Assembly: GCA_027073875.1 (NCBI GenBank)
Contig: JALTEO010000067.1
Coordinates: forward strand, 1-11,086
Reading direction: 5' to 3'
DNA length: 11,086 bases
Source: Bacteroidales bacterium
GTDB taxonomy: Bacteria; Bacteroidota; Bacteroidia; Bacteroidales; JALTDM01
Below are positions 1-7,265 of this stretch, one piece after another (the stretch's first letter is position 1; each line of letters opens with the position of its first letter). A model generated the notes under the pieces. The model saw only the letters and a list, made by a program, of their open reading frames with translations. It did not search any database and had not been told where the DNA came from. The position numbers and the translations under genes were made by a program.

Positions 1-42
1 AAAAAAAAAAAAGATGCTATATTTTTAAAAGATAGCATCTTT
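1..42. terminator. A-tract plus 11-bp hairpin, probable bidirectional terminator
   Basis: A run of 12 A residues runs into a perfect 11-bp stem: AAAGATGCTAT (10-20) pairs with ATAGCATCTTT (32-42) around an 11-nt loop. Read on the minus strand it is a stem followed by a long T tract, the classic intrinsic terminator shape. Read on the plus strand only three Ts lie at the 3' foot. The most likely role is to end transcription of a gene left of the window. It lies only 6 nt before the next start codon, so it may also shape that gene's initiation region. Confidence 0.55.
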
Positions 43-48
43 AGAATA

Positions 49-3000
49 ATGAAGAATACTTTAATCATAATATTTTTGACCATAATAAGTCTGCAAATTT
101 GGGCTCAAAATATAGATGCACCAATAGCAAGACGAAAAGACCATATAAGGATTTTACACAACGATACAGTTCACGACTATTACTATTGGATGAAGAATAA
201 GAAGCAAGCTGAATTTATAAATTATCTATATGCCGAAAACGGATATGCAGACAGAATAATGAAACCGACCTTGCTTTTAAGAAAAAAAATTTATGAGGAA
301 TTAAGAGGATGGCGTAAAGAAACATATCGCACCACACCATCAAAAGTAGATAACTATTATTATTATGTCAGATACGAAGAAGGTAAAAACTATGCCATTT
401 ATTGTCGCAAAAAAGATAGTTTAACCGCACCAGAGGAAATATATCTTAATGGAAACGATCTGGCGAAAGACTTTATGTATTTCAATCTATCAATAATATC
501 AATAAGCCCCGACCATAAAAGAATGGTTTATGGTGTTGATCAAAAAGGAAATAATGTTTCATTATTATTTTTTAAAGATATTGAAAAAGATACGACTTAC
601 GAAAAATACCTGAAAAAAGTTAGCAATGCTATTTGGGCAGAAGACAACAAAACAATTTATTTTACTGTACCCGAAGATACAACCCTGCGACCAAGCAAAG
701 TATATAAACTTGTTTGGGACAAAGATAGTATATCGGACGCATCGTTAGTGTTATACGAACCTGACAAAGAATTTTCATTAGGGCTTGGCAAAACGACATC
801 AAGAAAATACATTACAATAGTATCGAGCAAAACTACGCAAACAAAAGTGTGGCTACTCAAATCCGACGGAAAAGACACACCAAAACTATTTCAAAAGCCA
901 ATACCTAATTTACAATATGGGATTAATCACTTTAAAGGTGATAGTATTTTTTATATTATGATGGAAAATAAAAAACTCATTAATGGACAAATAATGACTT
1001 GTCCTATAAATAACACAAATATTGAGAACTGGAAAGTATTTATCCCGCACAGAAAAAATGTAAAATTGCAAGGCATAACAAAAATCGGTAATATTTTTCT
1101 TGTGAGCGAAGAAGAAAATATGATTAGCCGTCAGCGGGTAATTAACCCTAAAACACATACCGATACACTTTTCCATAAAAACACATACTTTGAAACTTAT
1201 TCGGCAGGACGAAAAGAACGAGGTAACGATTCTATATTGGTTGTTTACCACGATTCCAAAGTAGCACCTTGGGAGAAATACGAATTTAATATCCGCACAA
1301 AAGAAATGAAACTTGTTGAAAAAGATACGCTTTTGAAACCTTACAATCCGGATGATTACGAAGCAAAATTGATTTATGCCACAGCAGACGACGGCACCAA
1401 AATACCTGTATCCCTAATGTACAAAAAAGGAACGGAACAAAACCCTGCCCCACTGTTATTAGAAGGTTACGGTTCATACGGGATTAGCGAAGACATTGGA
1501 TTTTCAACAAGTCTGTTGCCATATTTAAACAGAGGTTTTATTTATGCTTGGGCACACATTCGTGGCGGTGGTGATTTAGGGAAACAGTGGTATTTAGATG
1601 GTAAAATGCTAAAAAAGAAAAACACCTTTACCGATTTTATTGCTTGTGCCGAAATGCTTATTGACAGTGGTTATACAACAAAAGATTTGTTAGCCATAAA
1701 CGGCGGTTCGGCAGGTGGTTTGCTTATGGGAGCAGTTGTAAATATGCGACCTGATTTATTTAAGTGCGTAGTTGCCGAAGTTCCTTTTGTTGATGTACTT
1801 ACAACAATGTTAGATTCTACAATTCCGCTTACAACTTTTGAGTACGAAGAGTGGGGAAATCCAAATCAGAAAAAATATTATGATTACATAAAATCGTATT
1901 CGCCATACGATAATGTTGAAGCAAAAAATTACCCGACAATGTTGGTAACATCAGGATATAACGATGGCAATGTAAGTGTACACGAACCCGCTAAATGGGT
2001 AGCAAAACTTCGACATCTGAAAACCGATACAAACCTGTTGCTGTTTAAAATAAATATGAATGCAGGACACGGAGGCGCTTCGGGCAGGTATGATGCTTTG
2101 GATGAAGCATCGTTTAAAATTGCATTTATTATGAAATCCCTTGGGATAAAAGAAGAATACCTTACCATAAAAGGAAAGGTAATAGACAAAAACGGTGAAA
2201 TACTTCCGTTTGTAAATATTTATGTAAAAGGCACATCACAAGGTACAACATCTAATTACGATGGCGAATTTACGCTCGATTTACAAAAAGGCACATCGCA
2301 AACATTAGTATTTCAATATATTGGTTTTAAAAAGAAAGAAGTCCCTATTGACATTAAAACAAACACAAACAATTTGGTTGTAAAAATGCAAAGCGAAGCC
2401 ACATTACTCAAGCAAGTTACTGTTACTGCCGACGGTCGGGACCCTGCTTACGGTATCATTAAAAAAGCACAAAAAACAAGAAAGAAACACGCCAATCAAT
2501 TAAAAGCATATAGTGTTAATATTTATATTAAAAGTGTTGACCGGTTAAATGAAGTACCTAAGAAATTACCTAAATTTATGCAAAAAATAGAACTACCGGA
2601 TTCTAACGATTTAGGATTATTAGGTTTGTCTGAATCGGTTGCAAAATATTATTATCAAGCACCTGATAATTACAAAGAAGAAATGATAGCAAGTAAAGTA
2701 GCAGGCACAAATCGTGGTTATAGCTGGAACCGTGCTCGCGATGTTATGATAAATTTTTACCAAAACAACATACCAATGGGCTGGTTTGGCGAACGCGGTT
2801 TTATATCGCCAATAGCTTCATCGGCAATGATGTACTACAAATATAAACTTGTTAGAACTGATATAGATAATGGGAAAACCATTTACAAGATACAGGTAAT
2901 ACCTCGCCGTAAACACGACCCTGTTTTTAAAGGTTTCGTGTATATTGTTGATGACGATTGGAGTTTTTACACAATTGACCTTGTACTTACTAAAGATGCA

Positions 3001-4596
3001 AATATAAAAATGGTTGATAGTTTGGAAATTAAACAAACATTTATTCCGCTTAACGATACCATTTGGATGCCTTTTACCATTCAATACAAGCAATATTTTA
3101 AAATTTTCGGGTTTGGCGGATATACTAATTCTGTTGGTACATTTAGTAACTACAACATACGACCTAATTTCAATAAAAAGTTTTTTGGCAATGAGGTATT
3201 TAGAATAGAAGAAAGTGCCAACAAAAAAGATACTGTTTATTGGGATAACAGCCGTTATATTAAACTTACTGACGAAGAAAATAAATATTACAGCAAAGAA
3301 GACAGCTTATTACGCAGACGCAAAGACCCTGTATATTTAGACTCACTAAAGAAAGCCGAAAATAAGTTTCACTGGAATAGTATTTGGCTAAAAAAGTATT
3401 CATTTAAAAACTATCCAAAATATCGAAGTTGGTATGTAAATGCCTTAATTTCACCGGCAAACATATATTACAATACGGTTGAGGGGTGGGTTTACAGTGT
3501 TTCAGGCGGATATGCATTTTACGACAAAAAAGACTTGGAAGAAGATAATAATATGTGGTTCTGGAATGCAAAAACTAAAATATTACCAACATTAAAATAC
3601 AGCATCACTAATAATGAGTTTTATGGGGATATTAGGATGTACACAAAATATTTTGGCGTTTCTACGGGTAGAAATGTTAGTAATATTTCAAATGTTTTTG
3701 GTTTTGACAACACAATCTACACCTTGTTTCTTAAAGAAAATTTTGCAAAATTGTACAAAAAAGATTTCGTCTCAATTTGGACTTGGCAGCGTATTGCCCG
3801 CGGCTTAAATATGGGAGGAACATTAAATTACGAAAGGCGTTACCCTATGACAAATAATACTGATTTTTCATTTTATGATTATTATCGTAATGCTTCGCCG
3901 AGGGAATTCACATCAAACAATCCGCAAAATCCTGATGATGACTCACCGGCATTTAAACAACACGATGTTTTTATTAGTTCTGTATATTTATCGTTTCAGC
4001 CCGGACAAAAATATGATACTTATCCCGGAGGAAAGAAATATTATCACGAGTCGGATAAACCTTATTTTTATTTAAATTTTAAACACGGTGAATATACTTC
4101 CGATTCGCGTACCGGCTTCAATTTTGCACAATTTTCAATAAGCGATATAATCGATATGAATTTATTTGGCAAGTCGGTTTATACTTTTAATGTCGGAGGA
4201 TTTCTCTCAGGTCAAAACAATCTTGAATTTATTGATTACAGGCATTTTGAAGGCAATCAAACCGTGTTTTTGCATCCAAGTTGGGGATTGCAGCCCGATG
4301 TGCCGTTTAATACCTTAAATTATTTCGATTACAGCACAAATAAATTTTATCTTTCAGGCAGATGGGAGCACCATTTTAACGGTTGGATATTTAATAAATT
4401 ACCTGTATTACGAAAACTTAAGTTTCAGGTATTAGCCGGCACAGCATCACTTTATTCTGCTGATAATGGATTGTTTAGCGAACTATTTGTGGGTGCCGAA
4501 AATATATTTAATGTTTTACGGGTTGATGTCGTAACAAACTATCAAAACAAAAAAATTAATCCGCTTATTAGGGTTGGTATTGATGTTCAGTTATAG
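49..4596 (+). CDS. Prolyl oligopeptidase (S9A) fused to CarboxypepD_reg-like/DUF5686 outer-membrane barrel
   Basis: The protein has 1515 residues. It starts with a signal peptide (hydrophobic core, likely cut after the Ala of IWAQ, about residue 19). Residues 25-703 look like a full S9A peptidase of the oligopeptidase B type: an N-terminal segment with HDYYYWMKNK, a beta-propeller region to about 430, then an alpha/beta-hydrolase domain. The putative triad is Ser554 (GGSAGG), Asp639 (SGYNDGNV) and His674 (AGHGGASGR). From residue 706 a second protein begins without its own signal peptide: a carboxypeptidase-regulatory-like beta-sandwich (TIKGKVIDKNGE..., about 706-795), then a DUF5686 region ending in an outer-membrane barrel with C-terminus IRVGIDVQL. 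Each half is about the length of the free-standing family. By inference the peptidase is tethered in the periplasm to an outer-membrane barrel. The start at 49 is chosen because it gives the signal peptide directly. No Shine-Dalgarno site is visible. Confidence 0.92.
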   Translation: MKNTLIIIFLTIISLQIWAQNIDAPIARRKDHIRILHNDTVHDYYYWMKNKKQAEFINYLYAENGYADRIMKPTLLLRKKIYEELRGWRKETYRTTPSKVDNYYYYVRYEEGKNYAIYCRKKDSLTAPEEIYLNGNDLAKDFMYFNLSIISISPDHKRMVYGVDQKGNNVSLLFFKDIEKDTTYEKYLKKVSNAIWAEDNKTIYFTVPEDTTLRPSKVYKLVWDKDSISDASLVLYEPDKEFSLGLGKTTSRKYITIVSSKTTQTKVWLLKSDGKDTPKLFQKPIPNLQYGINHFKGDSIFYIMMENKKLINGQIMTCPINNTNIENWKVFIPHRKNVKLQGITKIGNIFLVSEEENMISRQRVINPKTHTDTLFHKNTYFETYSAGRKERGNDSILVVYHDSKVAPWEKYEFNIRTKEMKLVEKDTLLKPYNPDDYEAKLIYATADDGTKIPVSLMYKKGTEQNPAPLLLEGYGSYGISEDIGFSTSLLPYLNRGFIYAWAHIRGGGDLGKQWYLDGKMLKKKNTFTDFIACAEMLIDSGYTTKDLLAINGGSAGGLLMGAVVNMRPDLFKCVVAEVPFVDVLTTMLDSTIPLTTFEYEEWGNPNQKKYYDYIKSYSPYDNVEAKNYPTMLVTSGYNDGNVSVHEPAKWVAKLRHLKTDTNLLLFKINMNAGHGGASGRYDALDEASFKIAFIMKSLGIKEEYLTIKGKVIDKNGEILPFVNIYVKGTSQGTTSNYDGEFTLDLQKGTSQTLVFQYIGFKKKEVPIDIKTNTNNLVVKMQSEATLLKQVTVTADGRDPAYGIIKKAQKTRKKHANQLKAYSVNIYIKSVDRLNEVPKKLPKFMQKIELPDSNDLGLLGLSESVAKYYYQAPDNYKEEMIASKVAGTNRGYSWNRARDVMINFYQNNIPMGWFGERGFISPIASSAMMYYKYKLVRTDIDNGKTIYKIQVIPRRKHDPVFKGFVYIVDDDWSFYTIDLVLTKDANIKMVDSLEIKQTFIPLNDTIWMPFTIQYKQYFKIFGFGGYTNSVGTFSNYNIRPNFNKKFFGNEVFRIEESANKKDTVYWDNSRYIKLTDEENKYYSKEDSLLRRRKDPVYLDSLKKAENKFHWNSIWLKKYSFKNYPKYRSWYVNALISPANIYYNTVEGWVYSVSGGYAFYDKKDLEEDNNMWFWNAKTKILPTLKYSITNNEFYGDIRMYTKYFGVSTGRNVSNISNVFGFDNTIYTLFLKENFAKLYKKDFVSIWTWQRIARGLNMGGTLNYERRYPMTNNTDFSFYDYYRNASPREFTSNNPQNPDDDSPAFKQHDVFISSVYLSFQPGQKYDTYPGGKKYYHESDKPYFYLNFKHGEYTSDSRTGFNFAQFSISDIIDMNLFGKSVYTFNVGGFLSGQNNLEFIDYRHFEGNQTVFLHPSWGLQPDVPFNTLNYFDYSTNKFYLSGRWEHHFNGWIFNKLPVLRKLKFQVLAGTASLYSADNGLFSELFVGAENIFNVLRVDVVTNYQNKKINPLIRVGIDVQL

Positions 4597-4603
4597 AACG
4601 AAA

Positions 4604-4653
4604 TCTTTGCAAAACCCAAAAAAGTTCATTCTGAACAAAGCGAGGCAAACTCT
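4604..4653 (+). repeat. REP-like repeat copy A (about 50 bp)
   Basis: This copy begins CTTTGCAAAAC (4605-4615), has an A-rich spacer, then GTTCATTCTGAAC (4624-4636) and a degenerate foot ending near CTCTTC. It aligns with the minus-strand reading of 6911-6963 and, less well, with 4726-4777 and 6839-6884. It is the left member of an inverted pair lying just after the stop codon of the fusion gene. Confidence 0.65.
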
Positions 4654-4678
4654 TCAATAAATTAAAAATTAAACCGTT

Positions 4679-4706
4679 ATTGCGAACAAATGTGAAGCAA
4701 TCTCTA
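4679..4706. repeat. Small palindromic ATTGC...GCAAT unit
   Basis: ATTGC (4679-4683) and GCAAT (4697-4701) flank GAACAAATGTGAA. The form resembles another short intergenic palindrome seen in Bacteroidota genomes (ATTGCGA...GAAGCAATCT). It sits inside the loop of the larger inverted pair. Recognition is from memory of the pattern only. Confidence 0.4.
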
Positions 4707-4725
4707 AAATAGATTATGAATTAAC

Positions 4726-4777
4726 CAGACACTTCGACTACGCTCAGTGTGACAAAGCTAAAAGTTTTGCCAAGATC
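4726..4777 (-). repeat. REP-like repeat copy B (about 50 bp)
   Basis: Read on the minus strand it starts CTTGGCAAAAC, has a short spacer, then GTCACACTGAGCGTAGTCG and AAGTGTCTGG. It has the same order of blocks as copies A, C and D, and faces copy A across about 70 bp. The pair fills the gap between two convergent genes, where such structures often help end transcription. Confidence 0.65.
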
Positions 4778-4780
4778 TTA

Positions 4781-5281
4781 TTAGAGTTCCCCTTCATCTA
4801 TTTGGAAGTCGTCAAATTCATCAAAGTCATCTTCGTCGTCATATTCATCATCCAGCTCCGGAAAGTCTAAATCAATTTGTGTTTGGTCGGGAATTGTCCC
4901 TTCCAAATTCAGCAATACACCTTTGGAAACATCATTGTCTTTATCTTCCTGAATATTGGACAGTTGTACGAAGAATGCCCGTTCGGAGAAAAAATCAAAC
5001 ACATATAGCATCCGTTGTCCTTTCTGCGTAAAGACATCCGATAATTTGAACGCTTTCATCGGTGAATCCCCGTTTTCCTTTTCAAAATCCACCATGGCTA
5101 TTTCTTGTAATTTATTCCACCGGTCATCAGTAATAATAAAAGAAGCCATTTGAGTCTTATCATATTTAAAAAAATCCTGAACCGTTTCGTGAAGATCAAA
5201 AAAAGAATAAGAAGAAGGAACAGCTATCTCAGCTATAAATTCTTTTTCTTGCGGCAGTAAAAAACGAAAAGTGTAAACCAT
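4781..5281 (-). CDS. pRiA4b ORF-3 / IS1096 passenger TnpR-like family protein
   Basis: The product has 166 residues. The N-terminal part (MVYTFRFLL, FFDLHETVQDFFKYD, MASFIITDDRW, LSDVF, RMLYVFDFFSERAFFVQL) has the spacing of the plasmid pRiA4b ORF-3 family, here the short single-domain form common in Bacteroidota. The last 30 or so residues are almost all Asp and Glu with Phe and Tyr, the usual acidic tail of this group. No signal peptide or membrane segment is seen, so it should be cytoplasmic. The biochemical role of the family is not established; the 'TnpR' label comes from its naming and does not imply recombinase activity. It is the last gene of a minus-strand cluster, 70 bp after the acyl-CoA reductase gene, with a repetitive spacer and no clear ribosome site. 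Confidence 0.85.
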   Translation of the reverse strand: MVYTFRFLLPQEKEFIAEIAVPSSYSFFDLHETVQDFFKYDKTQMASFIITDDRWNKLQEIAMVDFEKENGDSPMKAFKLSDVFTQKGQRMLYVFDFFSERAFFVQLSNIQEDKDNDVSKGVLLNLEGTIPDQTQIDLDFPELDDEYDDEDDFDEFDDFQIDEGEL

Positions 5282-5287
5282 AAGTGA

Positions 5288-5342
5288 GTTAAAAGTTAAA
5301 AGTTTGAAAGTTTAAAGTTAAAAGTTTGAAGTTTGAAAGTTC
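5288..5342. repeat. Low-complexity AGTTAAAAGTTTGAA tandem-like spacer
   Basis: The spacer is built from imperfect copies of AGTTAAAAGTTTGAA and AGTTTGAAAGTT, for example AAAAGTTAAAAGTTTGAAAG starting at 5291 and AAAGTTAAAAGTTTGAAG starting at 5314. It lies between the stop of the acyl-CoA reductase gene and the start of the pRiA4b-type gene, so it forms the latter's untranslated leader if they share a transcript. Confidence 0.6.
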
Positions 5343-5351
5343 ATAATATTA

Positions 5352-6377
5352 TCAAATATTTAAAAGGAACGCCATTGTGTCCACGCCATCAGCATAATCC
5401 CACAATTGGGGTTGCTGTGTTAGTCCAAAATTACTACTTTCTTTTGAAACAACGACCTGTAATTGATTTTTTATTCCGGTTAATTGTAATTTTAATTGCC
5501 GGTAATCCGTGTATCGTTCGTAGAAAATAACTGATATCGGGGATGCTATCTCACGGCGTTCCTGCATCAAAAAAAAGTTTCCGTCAATAAATTCAGTTTG
5601 GTTCATCAAAGAAATTGCTTTTTGATAATCGTAGTTGTTAATATACTTATTGTGATGCTGATAATGCGAAAAATCAGTAAAATAGCTTGATAATTCCGCT
5701 ACCGGATAATCTTCAGGAACAAAAATCTTGGATACATTACGACAGCCGAGACCGAAATACGAAAAAATATCGTGTCCGAGATTTTGCAGCTCTTCAGGTG
5801 TTTCATCTCCGGTAAGAATGGCTATGGAATTGCGGTTTTGACGAATAATATGCGGATATTTTCCGAAATATTGCTTAAAGACATTTGCACTATTGTTGCT
5901 GCCGGTAGCAATAACAGCATCAAAACCGGAAAGTTGCTCCTCAGTAAAAAGAATCTTGCGGTCGTATTCCTGATTTATCTTTACTAATAACTCACGAATC
6001 ATTTTTGGTAAAATACGGTCTTTTGACGAGAGCTTTGCTTTAAGATTATGTCTTGATATTAATACCGATAACATATCGTGAAAACCCACCAATGGAATAT
6101 TTCCCGCCATAATCAAGGCAACGGTTTTTGCCGGTTTCTGTTTTGAAATCTCGGGATATACCGACAACCACTTTTTAAGATTCGATTCCGTTAAAACAGA
6201 AGTAATTTGGGAAAGTGCATACCGGATATGCTCTTGAACAAACCACGGATTTTCATCTTGTGCTTGTTGTAAAAAATCCTGAAATGCTGATTGCGACAAC
6301 AGTTCTGTTTCTTTGCCATCAAGCAACTGCGTTAACACATCTGATAAAGCAATAAAATCTTTCTTAACCACAGTCAT
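5352..6377 (-). CDS. LuxC-like acyl-CoA reductase
   Basis: From the ATG at 6377 the product is 341 residues. It has the aldehyde-dehydrogenase-fold pattern of LuxC-type acyl-CoA reductases: TVALIMAGNIPLVGFHDML (nucleotide-binding strand and turn), the KLSSKD segment, DAVIATGSNNSANVF, and the putative active-site Cys212 in FGLGCRNVSKIFVPEDYP. Family members reduce fatty acyl-CoA to aldehyde with NADPH; the substrate here is unknown. No luciferase or LuxD/LuxE gene is in the window, so light production is not implied. An upstream GTG (6386) would add MEV, but the ATG at 6377 overlaps the previous gene's stop in a TAATG arrangement, and GGAGG sits just before it. That overlap suggests translational coupling. 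Length and motifs look intact. Confidence 0.85.
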   Translation of the reverse strand: MTVVKKDFIALSDVLTQLLDGKETELLSQSAFQDFLQQAQDENPWFVQEHIRYALSQITSVLTESNLKKWLSVYPEISKQKPAKTVALIMAGNIPLVGFHDMLSVLISRHNLKAKLSSKDRILPKMIRELLVKINQEYDRKILFTEEQLSGFDAVIATGSNNSANVFKQYFGKYPHIIRQNRNSIAILTGDETPEELQNLGHDIFSYFGLGCRNVSKIFVPEDYPVAELSSYFTDFSHYQHHNKYINNYDYQKAISLMNQTEFIDGNFFLMQERREIASPISVIFYERYTDYRQLKLQLTGIKNQLQVVVSKESSNFGLTQQPQLWDYADGVDTMAFLLNI

Positions 6378-6793
6378 TACCTCCACATTATCATTAGGTT
6401 AGTAAAATCTAAATCATCGAGCGTATGGGAGCCGGAAAATGCAAAAATGAATATAAAAATGTAAATAATTACTATCACTACCCATAAAGAAGACAATATC
6501 AGTCCAATGATTGACATTGTATGTCCGGCATTCAAATTTTTATACGAGCTTTGTGTGTAAAGTCCCGGATTCTGAGCATATAGCTTTTTCCCTTTTGACC
6601 CCATTGAAAGTCCTATAATTGCAAATACCAGACTAAAGATACCGTAGAGCCAACAACCGGCAATTGACAAAATTCCCATTACCAAGGTTGTGGTTGCATT
6701 TGGCAATTCATAAAGTCCTTGTTGTCCGGAATTAGGTGGTGGCACAGGGTTTTCTTGTTGTGGTGGTTGGTTGTGGTTTGGTGTATTTTCCAT
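6377..6793 (-). CDS. Small CCC-motif-type membrane protein (DUF4190-like)
   Basis: The product has 138 residues. The first 27 or so are rich in Pro, Gln and Asn (QPPQQENPVPPPNSGQQG). Two hydrophobic segments follow: TTLVMGILSIAGCWLYGIFS through IIGLSMGS, and TMSIIGLILSSLWVVIVIIY onward. The linker KKLYAQNPGLYTQSSYKNLNAGHT is the hallmark of the Bacteroidota 'CCC motif membrane protein' group. The name-giving CCC is reduced here to GCW, a divergence from the usual motif. The protein is probably an inner-membrane protein with a cytoplasmic Pro-rich tail; its role is unknown. It is the first gene of the minus-strand cluster, and its stop overlaps the acyl-CoA reductase start by one base. No Shine-Dalgarno site is visible before the ATG. 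Confidence 0.8.
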   Translation of the reverse strand: MENTPNHNQPPQQENPVPPPNSGQQGLYELPNATTTLVMGILSIAGCWLYGIFSLVFAIIGLSMGSKGKKLYAQNPGLYTQSSYKNLNAGHTMSIIGLILSSLWVVIVIIYIFIFIFAFSGSHTLDDLDFTNLMIMWR

Positions 6794-6838
6794 TGTTAAA
6801 AGTTGATTTAATAGAAGTTATTTTGATATTATAAGTCA

Positions 6839-6884
6839 TTGACAAAACTTTTGATTTTGTCATTCTGAACACAGTGAAGAATCT
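6839..6884 (+). repeat. REP-like repeat copy C
   Basis: The blocks are TTGACAAAACTTTTGATTTT, then GTCATTCTGA (6859-6868), then GAAGAATCT (6876-6884). This is the best match in the window to copy B (CTTGGCAAAACTTTTAGCTTT then GTCACACTGAGC). It faces copy D. Confidence 0.7.
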
Positions 6885-6910
6885 GTGAATAATTGCCATT
6901 CAGTATGTTG

Positions 6911-6963
6911 AGATTCTTCGCAATGCTCAGAATGACAGCTTCTTTTTGGTTTTGCAAAGGTCT
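6911..6963 (-). repeat. REP-like repeat copy D, forms hairpin with copy C
   Basis: On the minus strand it reads ACCTTTGCAAAACC, A-rich spacer, GTCATTCTGA, spacer, GAAGAATCT. The blocks AGATTCTTC (6911-6919) and TCAGAATGAC (6927-6936) are exact complements of 6876-6884 and 6859-6868. A hairpin with arms of about 26 nt and a 26-nt loop could therefore form. It lies in the likely 5' leader of the gene that starts at 6793. Confidence 0.7.
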
Positions 6964-6989
6964 CATTATATATTTTTACTTATTTAATG

Positions 6990-7019
6990 CAAAGTTACAA
7001 AACTCTATAATGTAACAAT
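6990..7019 (-). promoter_or_regulatory. Bacteroidota-type promoter for the minus-strand cluster
   Basis: Read on the minus strand there is an exact TAACTTTG (6997-6990), matching the TAnnTTTG -7 box, with ATTG (7019-7016) 18 nt upstream as a candidate -33 box. Transcription would start near 6980 and give a leader of roughly 185 nt containing repeats C and D before the ATG at 6793. Confidence 0.5.
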
Positions 7020-7025
7020 TAGTTT

Positions 7026-7101
7026 TTTTAGAAAGGTCGAAAGATACACTTTTCTTAAAAAAAACATAGTTTTTGAATTTGCCTTGAGAACCTTTCTAAA
7101 A
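7026..7101. repeat. 12-bp perfect inverted repeat, 52-nt spacer
   Basis: TTTTAGAAAGGT (7026-7037) is exactly complementary to ACCTTTCTAAAA (7090-7101). It lies between the divergent promoters of the minus cluster and the KilA-N gene. It could be an operator pair, an RNA stem or the edges of a tiny insertion; nothing in the sequence decides between these. Confidence 0.45.
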
Positions 7102-7166
7102 GTTTCCTGAAATATTGTTTAAAAGTGAAATTTCTGATAAAGACTAACGGATATAATAAAATTTTA

Positions 7167-7181
7167 GTTACTTTTGGTAAC
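7167..7181 (+). promoter_or_regulatory. Candidate -7 box within a short dyad
   Basis: TACTTTTG (7169-7176) fits TAnnTTTG and lies about 90 nt before the KilA-N start. It sits inside the dyad GTTAC-TTTTG-GTAAC, which could be an operator. No good TTTG -33 box is visible, so the promoter call is weak. Confidence 0.35.
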
Positions 7182-7265
7182 TCTTACCCTTAAGAACAAG
7201 ACAAATGATAATATCGGATAAAACAAAAATACGCTTAAATTAGACCTATTTAAAAGGAAACTATT

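Noticed and set aside
1..42. Minus-strand intrinsic terminator with a long T tract
   Set aside because: As a terminator for a minus-strand gene it would need such a gene to its right, but the gene there is on the plus strand. It is kept as a bidirectional or upstream-gene terminator.
910..1251. Antisense open frames inside the fusion gene
   Set aside because: They lie opposite well-conserved peptidase and barrel coding sequence, lack recognisable motifs and are expected shadows of a long gene.
4781..5281. A site-specific recombinase, from the 'TnpR' family label
   Set aside because: No catalytic motif of serine or tyrosine recombinases is present. The label is historical for the pRiA4b ORF-3/IS1096 passenger family.
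5288..5342. A CRISPR array or promoter repeat
   Set aside because: The units are short, A/T-rich, irregular and without unique spacers; it is a low-complexity spacer.
5352..6377. A bioluminescence (lux) operon
   Set aside because: Only a LuxC-like reductase is present. There is no luciferase, LuxD or LuxE, and LuxC homologues are common in non-luminous Bacteroidota.
6378..6386. GTG start adding three residues to the acyl-CoA reductase
   Set aside because: The ATG at 6377 gives a one-base TAATG overlap with the upstream stop and a GGAGG just before it, a better initiation context.
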